Below, piece by piece: positions 52,576-60,689 of a stretch of 64,000 nucleotides of DNA (positions are counted from its first letter, which is position 1; the number at the start of each line of letters is the position of its first letter). Below the pieces are notes generated by a model. It worked only from the letters and a program-made list of their open reading frames with translations. It did not search any database and was not told the origin of the DNA. The DNA comes from Streptomyces sp. B3I8 (lineage in GTDB: Bacteria; Actinomycetota; Actinomycetes; Streptomycetales; Streptomycetaceae), in the NCBI RefSeq assembly GCF_030816915.1, contig NZ_JAUSYN010000002.1:6647501-6711500 (forward strand). The letters run 5' to 3'. Position numbers and translations under genes: made by a program.

Positions 52576-55500
52576 CTACGGCTTCTCGTCCGTGTAGAGG
52601 GTGCTCACCTCGTCCGCGGTGAGCGCGTGGTCGTAGGCGTGGACCTCGTCCACCGCGCCGTTCCAGAAGTCGACGTTGTCACCGTTCCACTTGGCGCGGC
52701 CCACCACGAGGGGACCGGAGCCGACGTAGTTCGGGCCGGAGGTCACGGTCTCCGCCCGCTTGCCGTCGACGTAGAGGGTGATCTGGTTCGTCGCGGCGTC
52801 ACGCACGCCGACGAGGTGGTACCAGTGGCCCGTCTGCGGGGTGGTCACCAGCCGGGCCCGGTGCTCGCCGGGGGTGCTGAAGGCGAAGGCGCCCTGACCG
52901 TACTGGAGGTAGAACGGGCTGGCCTGTCGCGTGCCGTCCTGGCTGAGCGCGGTGGCGTAGTTGCCGGGAAGCGCGTCCAGCTTGACCCAGGCGGAGACGG
53001 AGTAGCTGCCGGTGGTGTCGAGCACCGGCTCCTTCGTCCCGGCGTACTGGCTCTTGCCGTCGAACTTCAGCGCGCTGCCGTGGACGCCGTCCGTCCAGGA
53101 GGTGCCCTCGGAGAGCGTCAGGGGCCGCTTGTTCGGGCCGCTGTCCGCGGCGGTGGTGCCGGTGCCCTCGTCGAGCGACCAGTTCCCGCCGCCCTTCAGC
53201 TCCTTGCGGCTGCCGGCGGCGGCACCCGCGGCGATGACCTTCTGGTTGATCTCACGGACGCGGTCCGCGTCGACCTTGATCTCGCGACGGTCGTACGTGT
53301 ACAGGCCGTTGAGCTCGTTCTCCAGGTCGGTGATCTGCGTGTACACCGATCCCGACAGCTCCGCGCCCGCCTGCTCGAGGTAGTACTTCTCGGTGTTCTC
53401 GACGTACTTGTCGGTCAGCGCCTCCTTGTCCGTCACGCCGCTGTAGATCACGGTCGGGGCGCCCGGCCACATGTGGCCGGGGGAGCGGAGGGTGAAGCCG
53501 CCGTGCTCACCGTCCATGGCCGCCCGCTTCTCGTCGGGGAAGGCCGGGTCGGTGTTGTTGTAGTCGTGGTGGTCGATGATGTCGCCGGTACCCGAGTCAC
53601 CCTTGGAGTTGCAGCAGTTGACGCCGCTGTGGGTGTTGACGACGCGGGAGGGGTCGGCGGCCTTGACGGCCTCGGCGATCCGCCCGGTCTCCTCGCGGTT
53701 CCACTCGCCCCAGCCTTCGTTGAAGACGATGTTGCCGATGACGGCCGGCGAGTCGTGGTGCTGGCGCATCGCCTCCATGCCCTGGTCGACGAAGGCCTTC
53801 TGTCCGGTCTGGTTGGTGATGTTCCCGGAGACGAAGTCCTGCCACACCAGCAGGCCCAGCTTGTCCGCGTGGTAGAACCAGCGGGCCGGCTCCACCTTGA
53901 TGTGCTTGCGGACGGCGTTGAAGCCCAGCTTCTTGTGCGCCTCGAGGTCGAAGGCGAGGGCCTTGTCGCTCGGCGCCGTGTACAGACCGTCGGGCCAGAA
54001 GCCCTGGTCGAGGGTGGCGAGGGAGAAGATGGGCTTGTTGTTGAGCACCAGCTTCTGGTAGCCGCCCACCTTCTTGACGGCTATCTCGCGCATCCCGAAG
54101 TACCCGGAGACCTTGTCCGTGGACCTGCCGTCGACGAGCTTGACGTCGAGGTCGTACAGGTAGGGGTCGTCCGGGCTCCACAGGTGCTGCTTCGCCACGG
54201 GCAGGGTCAGCTTCGTGTTGGCCGGACCGCTGACTTTTCCGACGACCTTGCCGTGCTTGTCGCGGGCCACGGCCTCCACGCGCGCCCTGCTGGAGGCGTC
54301 GTCGGACTTCGCCGTCACCGCGAGGGTGCCGGTGTCGATGTCGGGCGTGGTGACGATGTCGTCCAGGGATGCCTTGGCGACCGGCTCCATCCACACCGTC
54401 TGCCAGATGCCGGACGACTGGGTGTAGAAGATGCCGCCCGGGTTGGTGGACTGCTTGCCCATCGGCTGGTCGGCGCCGCCGGTGTCGGTGACCCCGACCA
54501 CGATCTCCTGCGGCCCCTCGGCCTTGAGCGCGTCGGTGATGTCGGCGGTGAACGCCGTGTACCCGCCGGTGTGTTCGGCGACCTTCTTGCCGTTGACCCA
54601 GACCGTGGCCCGGTAGTCCACGGCCCCGAAGTTGAGCTTGAGCCGGTCGCCGGTCGCGGACTTGCCCGACTTGCCGACCTTCCAGCTCTTGGGGACGTCG
54701 ACGAGCTTGCGGTAGAACATGTGGTCCTCGTGCCGCTCGAGACCGGAGAGCTGCGACTCCACCGGGTACGGCACGATGATCTTCTCGCCGAGGTCCTTGC
54801 CGAAGACCGGCTGCTCGTCCTTCTTCGCGCCGGCGAACTGCCAGGGCCCGTTGAGGTTCTTCCACTTGGAGCGGACCTGCTGCGGGCGCGGGTACTCCGG
54901 CAGCGGGTGCTTGGTGTCGACCTTGTCGCCCCACGTGGTGGTGAGGCGGTGCGTGGAGTCGTTCTGCGCGTAGCGGATGATCTGCGGTACGGCCTTGCCG
55001 TCGACGCTGAGGGCCGCCTTGCCGTCGTAGGAGAACCTGACCTGCTGGTTCTTCTGGATCGGCTCGGTGAGGGCGATCTCCAGCGCGTCGCGGCCCACGG
55101 TCCTGACCGAGCCGATCGGCATGGGTGTGGTGTCCGCCTGGACCTGGAGGTGGTCCTTGAGCGCGGAGAGGTCACCGACCTTGCCCTCGAACCGGGCGCG
55201 CACCTTCTTGCCGTCCGCGCCGACCGTCAGCTCGACCGGGTAGACCTCGAAGTCGGCCGGCGGGGTGAACGCCGACATCGGCACCACCTGCTTGGCCATG
55301 CTCGGGGTCGACCAGCGCAGGAACATGTTGGCGCCGCCGGTGTCCTGGAACATCTCCAGGCGGAAGTCGTGCTTCTCACCGGCCGTCAGGTGGACGCTCG
55401 CGCTGGTCTGCTCCTTGTCCCAGTCGGGCTCCCAGTGGTCGATCACCGCCTTGCCGTCGATGAAGAGGCGGAAGCCGTTGTCACCGATGGCGTAGAACGT

Positions 55501-55854
55501 GTAGTCGCCGGTCTCCGGGGCCGCGATCTGCCCCGTCCAGCGGGCGGTCGTGTTCTCCGTCTGCCCCGTCAGGTCCTTGAACGTGTCGGTGAGTCCGGAG
55601 AAGTTGACATTCGGGTCGAGCTGGGTGCCACCGAGGTGCGCGAAGTCCCGCGCACCCGGCGCCGACATGCTGAAGTACTCGCCCTTCAGGCCGTGCACCG
55701 CGACGGCCTCCTGTCCGGACGGGTTGGCGGTGGTACCGGCCGGTGCCTCGGCAGCCGACGCGGTGGACACCAGGCCGGACATCGGCAGGACCAGCGCGGT
55801 CGCTGCCAGCAGCGCCCACGCTCTGGCGTGTGGACGGACGTGTGGTCTTGTCAT
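52576..55854 (-). CDS. Exported glycoside hydrolase family 2 with PA14 and LamG domains
   Basis: A 1092-residue secreted enzyme. The signal peptide ends at ASA-AEAP near residue 35. A PA14 carbohydrate-binding-like domain (about 55-195) is followed by an Ig-like stretch (about 200-290). The GH2 sugar-binding jelly-roll starts at WKNLNGPWQF (about 331), then the TIM barrel with Glu713 in FNEGWGEWN (acid/base) and Glu783 in DGEHGG (nucleophile). A C-terminal LamG-type domain follows (about 890-1090). Substrate type (beta-galactosidase, glucuronidase or mannosidase) cannot be fixed by eye. It stands beside a furanose-type importer and shares its LacI-type operator, so it probably releases the sugar that is imported. 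The C-terminal end and start (ATG 55854) are clear. Confidence 0.9.
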   Translation of the reverse strand: MTRPHVRPHARAWALLAATALVLPMSGLVSTASAAEAPAGTTANPSGQEAVAVHGLKGEYFSMSAPGARDFAHLGGTQLDPNVNFSGLTDTFKDLTGQTENTTARWTGQIAAPETGDYTFYAIGDNGFRLFIDGKAVIDHWEPDWDKEQTSASVHLTAGEKHDFRLEMFQDTGGANMFLRWSTPSMAKQVVPMSAFTPPADFEVYPVELTVGADGKKVRARFEGKVGDLSALKDHLQVQADTTPMPIGSVRTVGRDALEIALTEPIQKNQQVRFSYDGKAALSVDGKAVPQIIRYAQNDSTHRLTTTWGDKVDTKHPLPEYPRPQQVRSKWKNLNGPWQFAGAKKDEQPVFGKDLGEKIIVPYPVESQLSGLERHEDHMFYRKLVDVPKSWKVGKSGKSATGDRLKLNFGAVDYRATVWVNGKKVAEHTGGYTAFTADITDALKAEGPQEIVVGVTDTGGADQPMGKQSTNPGGIFYTQSSGIWQTVWMEPVAKASLDDIVTTPDIDTGTLAVTAKSDDASSRARVEAVARDKHGKVVGKVSGPANTKLTLPVAKQHLWSPDDPYLYDLDVKLVDGRSTDKVSGYFGMREIAVKKVGGYQKLVLNNKPIFSLATLDQGFWPDGLYTAPSDKALAFDLEAHKKLGFNAVRKHIKVEPARWFYHADKLGLLVWQDFVSGNITNQTGQKAFVDQGMEAMRQHHDSPAVIGNIVFNEGWGEWNREETGRIAEAVKAADPSRVVNTHSGVNCCNSKGDSGTGDIIDHHDYNNTDPAFPDEKRAAMDGEHGGFTLRSPGHMWPGAPTVIYSGVTDKEALTDKYVENTEKYYLEQAGAELSGSVYTQITDLENELNGLYTYDRREIKVDADRVREINQKVIAAGAAAGSRKELKGGGNWSLDEGTGTTAADSGPNKRPLTLSEGTSWTDGVHGSALKFDGKSQYAGTKEPVLDTTGSYSVSAWVKLDALPGNYATALSQDGTRQASPFYLQYGQGAFAFSTPGEHRARLVTTPQTGHWYHLVGVRDAATNQITLYVDGKRAETVTSGPNYVGSGPLVVGRAKWNGDNVDFWNGAVDEVHAYDHALTADEVSTLYTDEKP

Positions 55855-55967
55855 GGAACCTTTCCTCGACGATGTTCACGCGACCGGGACCAGGGCAGCT
55901 CGAAGCGCTGCGGGGAGAAGGTCCCGGCAAAGCGAGAGGGCGGGCGGCCGAGCCGGCCGAATGGCTC

Positions 55968-55981
55968 TTCCAACGTTGGAA
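55968..55981. promoter_or_regulatory. Candidate LacI operator C (TTCCAACGTTGGAA)
   Basis: A perfect 14-bp palindrome with the LacI-type AACGTT core, 114 bases before the GH2 start in the divergent gap towards the DauR-like gene. Its left half recurs in operator B. It could act on either gene, but the link to the GH2/importer system favours GH2. Confidence 0.7.
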
Positions 55982-56176
55982 ATTGATGTCAGCGGAATGA
56001 CAGCACGCCGATCGGCAACTGTCCAGAGTCTGTGCACGCGCCCGTTGTGTCTGTACTCAAAATCCAGAGCTGGACGAGAAACGCAACTCCGAGGTACGGT
56101 CGAGGCGGCGACGGTCCCCGCGGCGTTCGAGACCGGGATTCGGGGCCGGGGTCCGCAGGAGAGGAGACGAGGACGC

Positions 56177-56881
56177 GTGAACGACGACGGTGGCGACGAC
56201 GCCGGCCCGCGACGGCACCGGGGCAGGGGCGACGCCCACGGCGTCGCCGATGTCGCCGATGCCGCCGACGAGCATCTCCTCGGCGAGGTCGAGAAGATCG
56301 CCGTCGCGCTGGGCCGGATGTTCCCGGGGCTGTGCGAGGTGGTGCTGCACGATCTGCGGGATCCGCGTCATGCGATCCGGGTGATCGAGAACAACCTCTC
56401 CGGTCGTCGGGTCGGTGACTCCGTGACCGAACTGGGACTCGCCCGCATCGCCGACCCGCAGTACCCGAGCGTCATCCAGAACTACCCCAACCGCTTCCCC
56501 GACGGCCGCCCGGTCAAGAGCACGTCCATCGGCGTCAAGAACGCCGCGGGGGACTACGTCGCCGCGCTCTGCCTCAACCTCGACGTGTCCGTGCTCTCCC
56601 CGGTCACCCTCGCCCTGTCGAACCTCGTCGCCACCGACGCCGAACACCGCGAGCGGCCGCTGGAAAGTCTGCGCGACCGCAACGCGCGCGAACTGCGCGA
56701 GACCGTCGAGGCGCTCGCCGCCGAACGGGCCGGCACCCCGCGCTCGTTGAGCCGTCAGGACAAGAGGGAACTGGTCAGGCAACTGCACCGGGACGGCTTC
56801 TTCGACTCCCGCGACGCCGCGCAGGCCATCGCCGACCTGCTCGGGGTCTCCCGCGCCACCGTCTACAACTACACGAAATGA
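56177..56881 (+). CDS. DauR/YheO-type transcriptional regulator
   Basis: A 234-residue regulator. About 35-150 is a YheO-type PAS domain (RMFPGLCEVVLHDLRDPRHA, then IGVKNAAGDYVAALCLNLD); the C-terminal helix-turn-helix (about 190-230) ends AIADLLGVSRATVYNYTK. DauR of Pseudomonas, the best-known member, regulates D-arginine catabolism. It overlaps the next gene by four bases (ATGA), so its probable target is the coupled amino-acid enzyme operon, perhaps with a D-amino acid as signal. GTG 56177 follows GAGGAGACGA. Confidence 0.85.
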   Translation: MNDDGGDDAGPRRHRGRGDAHGVADVADAADEHLLGEVEKIAVALGRMFPGLCEVVLHDLRDPRHAIRVIENNLSGRRVGDSVTELGLARIADPQYPSVIQNYPNRFPDGRPVKSTSIGVKNAAGDYVAALCLNLDVSVLSPVTLALSNLVATDAEHRERPLESLRDRNARELRETVEALAAERAGTPRSLSRQDKRELVRQLHRDGFFDSRDAAQAIADLLGVSRATVYNYTK

Positions 56882-58110
56882 AGAAACCGGACACCCGCCC
56901 TGTGCACACTCCCGCCCACCTTCCCGCGCCCGCCGACGTCGCTGCCCACCTTCCCGCGCCCGCCCACACCCTTGCCGAACCGGACACCCCCTTCGCGGTC
57001 GTCGACGTGCACAAGGTGCTTCGCAATGCCGAACGCCTCGCCCGGCGCGTGGAGCGGCTCGGCGTCACCCTGCGCCCGCACGTCAAGACGGCCAAGAGCC
57101 TCGACGTCGCCGCCCTGCTCCGGGACGCGGACGGCGCCCCCTGCCCGGTCACCGTCTCCACGCTCGCCGAGGCCGAGGCGTTCGCCGACGGCGGCTACAC
57201 CGACCTCACCTACGCCGTCGGCATCGCCCCGCACAAACTCCCGCGCGTCCTCGCCCTCCTGCGGCGCGGCGTACGGCTGCGCGTCCTGCTCGACAGCCGT
57301 GCGCAGGCCGAAGCCGTCGCCGACGCCGCCCGCCGCGCCGGCCTCGCCGTCCCCGCGCAGATCGAGATCGACTGCGACGGCCACCGCGGCGGCCTGCGCC
57401 CCGACGACCCCGCCCTGACCGCGATCGGCCGTGTCCTGCACGACGCCGGATGCCTGGACGGCGTACTGACCCACGCGGGTGAGTCCTACTTCGCCACCAC
57501 TGCGAAGGCGCGGCGCCGGGCGGCCGAGCAGGAGCGTGACGCCGCCGTCGCCGCCGCCGAACGGCTGCGCGCCGCCGGACTGCCGGTACCCGTCGTCAGC
57601 GTCGGCTCCACCCCCACCGCGCACGCCGCCGAGGACCTCACCGGCGTCACCGAACTCCGCGCCGGCAACTACGTGTTCTTCGACCTGGTCATGGCCGGAC
57701 TCGGCGTCTGCCGCGTCGAGGACCTCGCCCTCTCCGTCGTCGTCACCGTCATCGGCCACCGTCCCGGGCTCGGCCGGATCCTCACCGACGGCGGCTGGAC
57801 GGCCATGTCCCGCGACCGGGGAACCGCACGCCAGGCCCAGGACCAGGGCTACGGCCTCGTCACCACCCTGGACGGCGACCTCCTCCCCGGCCTCGTCATG
57901 ACCGACGCCAGTCAGGAGCACGGCACCCTCACCGCACGCGACGGCGCCACCCTGCCCGACCTGCCGCTCGGCACCCGGCTGCGCATCCTGCCCAACCACG
58001 CCTGCGCCACGGCCGCCCAGCACTCCGGCTACCACGTCGTCGACAGCAGCCGTACGGGCACCGGCGCGCCCGAGGCCGTCGCGTACTGGCCGCGCGTCAC
58101 CGGCTGGTGA
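56878..58110 (+). CDS. D-threonine aldolase/D-serine dehydratase-like fold-III PLP enzyme
   Basis: A 410-residue protein with an alanine-racemase-type barrel followed by the D-serine dehydratase-like C-terminal domain. Lys70 in LRPHVKTAKS is the PLP lysine; the C-terminal PNHACAT gives the His and Cys that bind zinc in D-serine/D-threonine family members. The N-terminal 30 residues are low-complexity and encoded by a tandem CCCACCTTCCCGCGCCCGCC repeat (PAHLPAPADVAAHLPAPAH), so ATG 56878 may be followed by a disordered leader. Coupled to the DauR-like regulator and followed by a threonine ammonia-lyase-like gene, it may act on a D-hydroxy amino acid. Confidence 0.85.
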   Translation: MKKPDTRPVHTPAHLPAPADVAAHLPAPAHTLAEPDTPFAVVDVHKVLRNAERLARRVERLGVTLRPHVKTAKSLDVAALLRDADGAPCPVTVSTLAEAEAFADGGYTDLTYAVGIAPHKLPRVLALLRRGVRLRVLLDSRAQAEAVADAARRAGLAVPAQIEIDCDGHRGGLRPDDPALTAIGRVLHDAGCLDGVLTHAGESYFATTAKARRRAAEQERDAAVAAAERLRAAGLPVPVVSVGSTPTAHAAEDLTGVTELRAGNYVFFDLVMAGLGVCRVEDLALSVVVTVIGHRPGLGRILTDGGWTAMSRDRGTARQAQDQGYGLVTTLDGDLLPGLVMTDASQEHGTLTARDGATLPDLPLGTRLRILPNHACATAAQHSGYHVVDSSRTGTGAPEAVAYWPRVTGW

Positions 58111-58187
58111 CCGTCCCCGACCGCCCCGTACGCCACTCCGACAGCCGCATACCGCCCCCGATCGTCCACTCCCGCGAGGTGTCCGCC

Positions 58188-59156
58188 ATGCCCGACGCAT
58201 CACCCGTTTCGTTCGACGACGTCCGTGCCGCGGCCGGGCGCCTCGCCGGCGTCGCCCACCGCACCCCCGTCCTCACCTCCCGCACCCTCGACGCCCTGGT
58301 CGGCGCCGAGGTGTTCGTCAAGTGCGAGAACTTCCAGCGGATCGGCGCCTTCAAGTTCCGCGGCGCCTACAACGCGATCGCCCGGCTGCCCGCCGAACAG
58401 CTCGCCAAGGGCGTCGCCGCCTACTCCTCCGGCAACCACGCCCAGGCCACCGCCCTGGCCGCCCGCGAGCTGGGCACCACCGCCGTCATCCTCATGCCCG
58501 AGGACGCCCCGAGCTCCAAGCGGGAGGCCACCGCCGCGTACGGCGCCGAGGTCGTGACCTACGACCGCTACACCCAGGACCGCACCGCCCTCGGCGAGGC
58601 CCTCGCCGCCGACCGGGGCCTGGCCCTCATCCCGCCCTACGACCACCCGCACGTCATCGCGGGACAGGGCACCGCAGCCCTCGAACTGCTGGAGGAGACG
58701 GGCGAGTTGGACGCGCTCGTGGTGCCCGTGGGCGGCGGCGGACTCATCGCGGGCAGCGGCCTCACCGCCAAGGCGCTGTATCCGGGCACCGCGATCGTCG
58801 GCGTCGAACCCGAGGCGGGCGACGACACCAAGCGGTCTCTGGACCGCGGTGAACGCGTCACCGTCCCGGTGCCCCGCACCATCGCCGACGGCCAGGCGCT
58901 GGACACCCCCGGCGCGCTCACCTTCCCCCTCAACCAGCGCCTCGTCGACGCGATCGCGCTCGTCAGCGACGAGGAGATCGTCCACGCCATGCGCTTCGCC
59001 TTCGAACGGCTGAAGGTCGTCCTGGAGCCGAGCGGCGCGACGCCGCTGGCCGCCCTCATGGCCGGACGGCTGGAAGGGGCACCGCGCCGCATCGGCCTCA
59101 TCGCCTCCGGGGGCAACATCGACGTACGGCGCTTCACCGAACTGATCGGCGGCTGA
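58188..59156 (+). CDS. Threonine ammonia-lyase-like fold-II PLP enzyme
   Basis: A 322-residue PLP enzyme. Lys57 in GAFKFRGAYNA binds PLP, SSGNHAQATALAA is the substrate loop, VVPVGGGGLIAG the phosphate loop and IASGGNIDVRRF the end. There is no ACT domain, so it resembles serine racemases, threo-3-hydroxyaspartate ammonia-lyases and catabolic threonine dehydratases. ATG 58188 with GAGG upstream is preferred; a GTG at 58107 would overlap the previous stop. It converts an hydroxy amino acid to a keto acid and ammonia. Confidence 0.85.
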   Translation: MPDASPVSFDDVRAAAGRLAGVAHRTPVLTSRTLDALVGAEVFVKCENFQRIGAFKFRGAYNAIARLPAEQLAKGVAAYSSGNHAQATALAARELGTTAVILMPEDAPSSKREATAAYGAEVVTYDRYTQDRTALGEALAADRGLALIPPYDHPHVIAGQGTAALELLEETGELDALVVPVGGGGLIAGSGLTAKALYPGTAIVGVEPEAGDDTKRSLDRGERVTVPVPRTIADGQALDTPGALTFPLNQRLVDAIALVSDEEIVHAMRFAFERLKVVLEPSGATPLAALMAGRLEGAPRRIGLIASGGNIDVRRFTELIGG

Positions 59157-59215
59157 CGGATCCGGGCGGGGCGGGAGCCGCACACCCCCGGCCCCCGTTC
59201 CCGCTCCGCGGCTCC

Positions 59216-59578
59216 TCAGCCCGCGACGGCGACGGCGATCAGGGCCAGGGCGCCGGGCAGCGCCTGCGCACCGAGGATCCGCCTGTTCGCCGTCACGCCG
59301 CCGAAGACACCGGCCACGACGACGCACACCAGGAAGAACACCCGCACCCGGAAACCCGTCGGATCGTCGGCGATCAGCCCCCAGACGAGCCCCGCGGCCA
59401 GGAAGCCGTTGTAGAGGCCCTGGTTCGCGGCCAGGGGCGCGGTGGTCCGGGCGAGTTCGGCGTCCATGCCGGACAGCCGCCGGCCCGGGGCCTTCTGCCA
59501 CAGGAACATCTCCAGCACCAGGGCGTACACATGGAAGGCGGCGACCAAACCGACCAGCACACTTGCTACGAGGTCCAC
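59216..59578 (-). CDS. DUF1304 small membrane protein
   Basis: A 120-residue protein with four hydrophobic segments: LVASVLVGLVAAFHVYALVL, then LEMFLWQKAPG, ANQGLYNGFLAAGLVWGL and VRVFFLVCVVVAGVFGGV. The WxxxxxxxxFG and NQGLYNG motifs are typical of DUF1304. Function unknown. GTG 59578 with GGGA upstream. It is convergent with the ammonia-lyase gene and divergent from the GH16 gene. Confidence 0.85.
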   Translation of the reverse strand: MDLVASVLVGLVAAFHVYALVLEMFLWQKAPGRRLSGMDAELARTTAPLAANQGLYNGFLAAGLVWGLIADDPTGFRVRVFFLVCVVVAGVFGGVTANRRILGAQALPGALALIAVAVAG

Positions 59579-59675
59579 TGATTCCCGTCTCTCTTCCGAA
59601 CTCCGGCCTCCGCAGAGGGTATGCGGAGGGCACGCGGTCGCTCGAACCGGCATGCGAGCCCCATAGAGTTCAGCC

Positions 59676-60617
59676 ATGCACCGTACGCGTCGCCTCCTGC
59701 CCCGCGCCCGCCGCACCGGCCGTCACCCGCGCCCTGCCCTCCGCCCCGCGGCCTTTGCCGTCACGCTCGCACTGCTCGCCGCCTGCGCGGCCTGCGGCAA
59801 CAGCGGTGGTGGCGACGGCGGTTCGAAGGCGGACGCCAAGGGTGGGGACGGCCGGGGCGACGGCTGGCACCTGACCTGGTCGGACGAGTTCAAGGGCGCA
59901 CGGGGCACGCCGCCCGACCCCCGCAAGTGGGTCCACGACACCGGCGGCGAGCCCCAGTGGGGCAACCAGGAGTGGCAGTACTACACCGACCGGACCGGCA
60001 ACGCGGCCCTCGACGGCAAGGGCCGCCTCGTCCTCACCGCCCGCCGCGAACGGCTCCCGGGGATGTCGAACTGCCGCTACGGCACCTGTGACATCACCTC
60101 CGGTCGGCTCACCACGAAGGGAAAATTCGCCCAGGCGTACGGCAGGTTCGAGGCCCGTATCCGGGTGCCCGAGGGCAGGGCGACGCTCCCGGCGTTCTGG
60201 ATGATGGGCGACAACGACGAGGAGAAGCCCTGGCCCGGCAACGGGGAGATCGACGCCATGGAGGTCGTCGGCGGTGAACCCGGCACGGTCTACGGCACCG
60301 TGCACGGCCCCGGCTATGCCGACGAGGGCCTCGGCGGCAGCCACGAACTGCCCGACGGCGAACGGTACGCCGACGGCTTCCACACCTACGGCGTCGAGTG
60401 GACGAAGAACCGGGTGACCTGGACCGTCGACGGCACGGCCTACCACAGCGACCGGCGCGCACGGCACGACCGCAAGCACCCCTGGATCTTCGACCACCCC
60501 TTCTACCTGCTGCTCAACCTCGCGGTCGGCGGAGTGTGGCCGGGCCCGGTGACGTCGAGCACGCACCTCCCGGCCCGGATGACGGTCGACTGGGTCCGCG
60601 TCCACGAGCGGTCCTGA
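59676..60617 (+). CDS. Lipoprotein glycoside hydrolase family 16 (beta-glucanase)
   Basis: A 313-residue surface-anchored endoglucanase. The signal ends in LLAAC (Cys37 lipobox, or Cys40), then a Gly-rich linker. The GH16 domain starts WHLTWSDEFKG; its catalytic GEIDAMEVVG gives Glu191 (nucleophile), Asp193 and Glu196 (acid/base), as in laminarinases and lichenases. The YGRFEARIRVPEG and FHTYGVEW segments are typical of beta-1,3-glucanase members. It cleaves fungal or algal beta-glucans. Start ATG 59676. Confidence 0.9.
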   Translation: MHRTRRLLPRARRTGRHPRPALRPAAFAVTLALLAACAACGNSGGGDGGSKADAKGGDGRGDGWHLTWSDEFKGARGTPPDPRKWVHDTGGEPQWGNQEWQYYTDRTGNAALDGKGRLVLTARRERLPGMSNCRYGTCDITSGRLTTKGKFAQAYGRFEARIRVPEGRATLPAFWMMGDNDEEKPWPGNGEIDAMEVVGGEPGTVYGTVHGPGYADEGLGGSHELPDGERYADGFHTYGVEWTKNRVTWTVDGTAYHSDRRARHDRKHPWIFDHPFYLLLNLAVGGVWPGPVTSSTHLPARMTVDWVRVHERS

Positions 60618-60689
60618 CCCTGACCAGGACGCCGACGCGCACCCTGGCCCGGACGGCGGCCCGATCCCGGACGCACGGGCCGTGCACGG

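Noticed and set aside
52564..55986. An open frame of about 1140 codons on the + strand
   Set aside because: It is antisense to the GH2 gene, whose reverse-strand protein has signal peptide, catalytic residues and domains; the + strand product has no family and is an effect of high G+C codon use.
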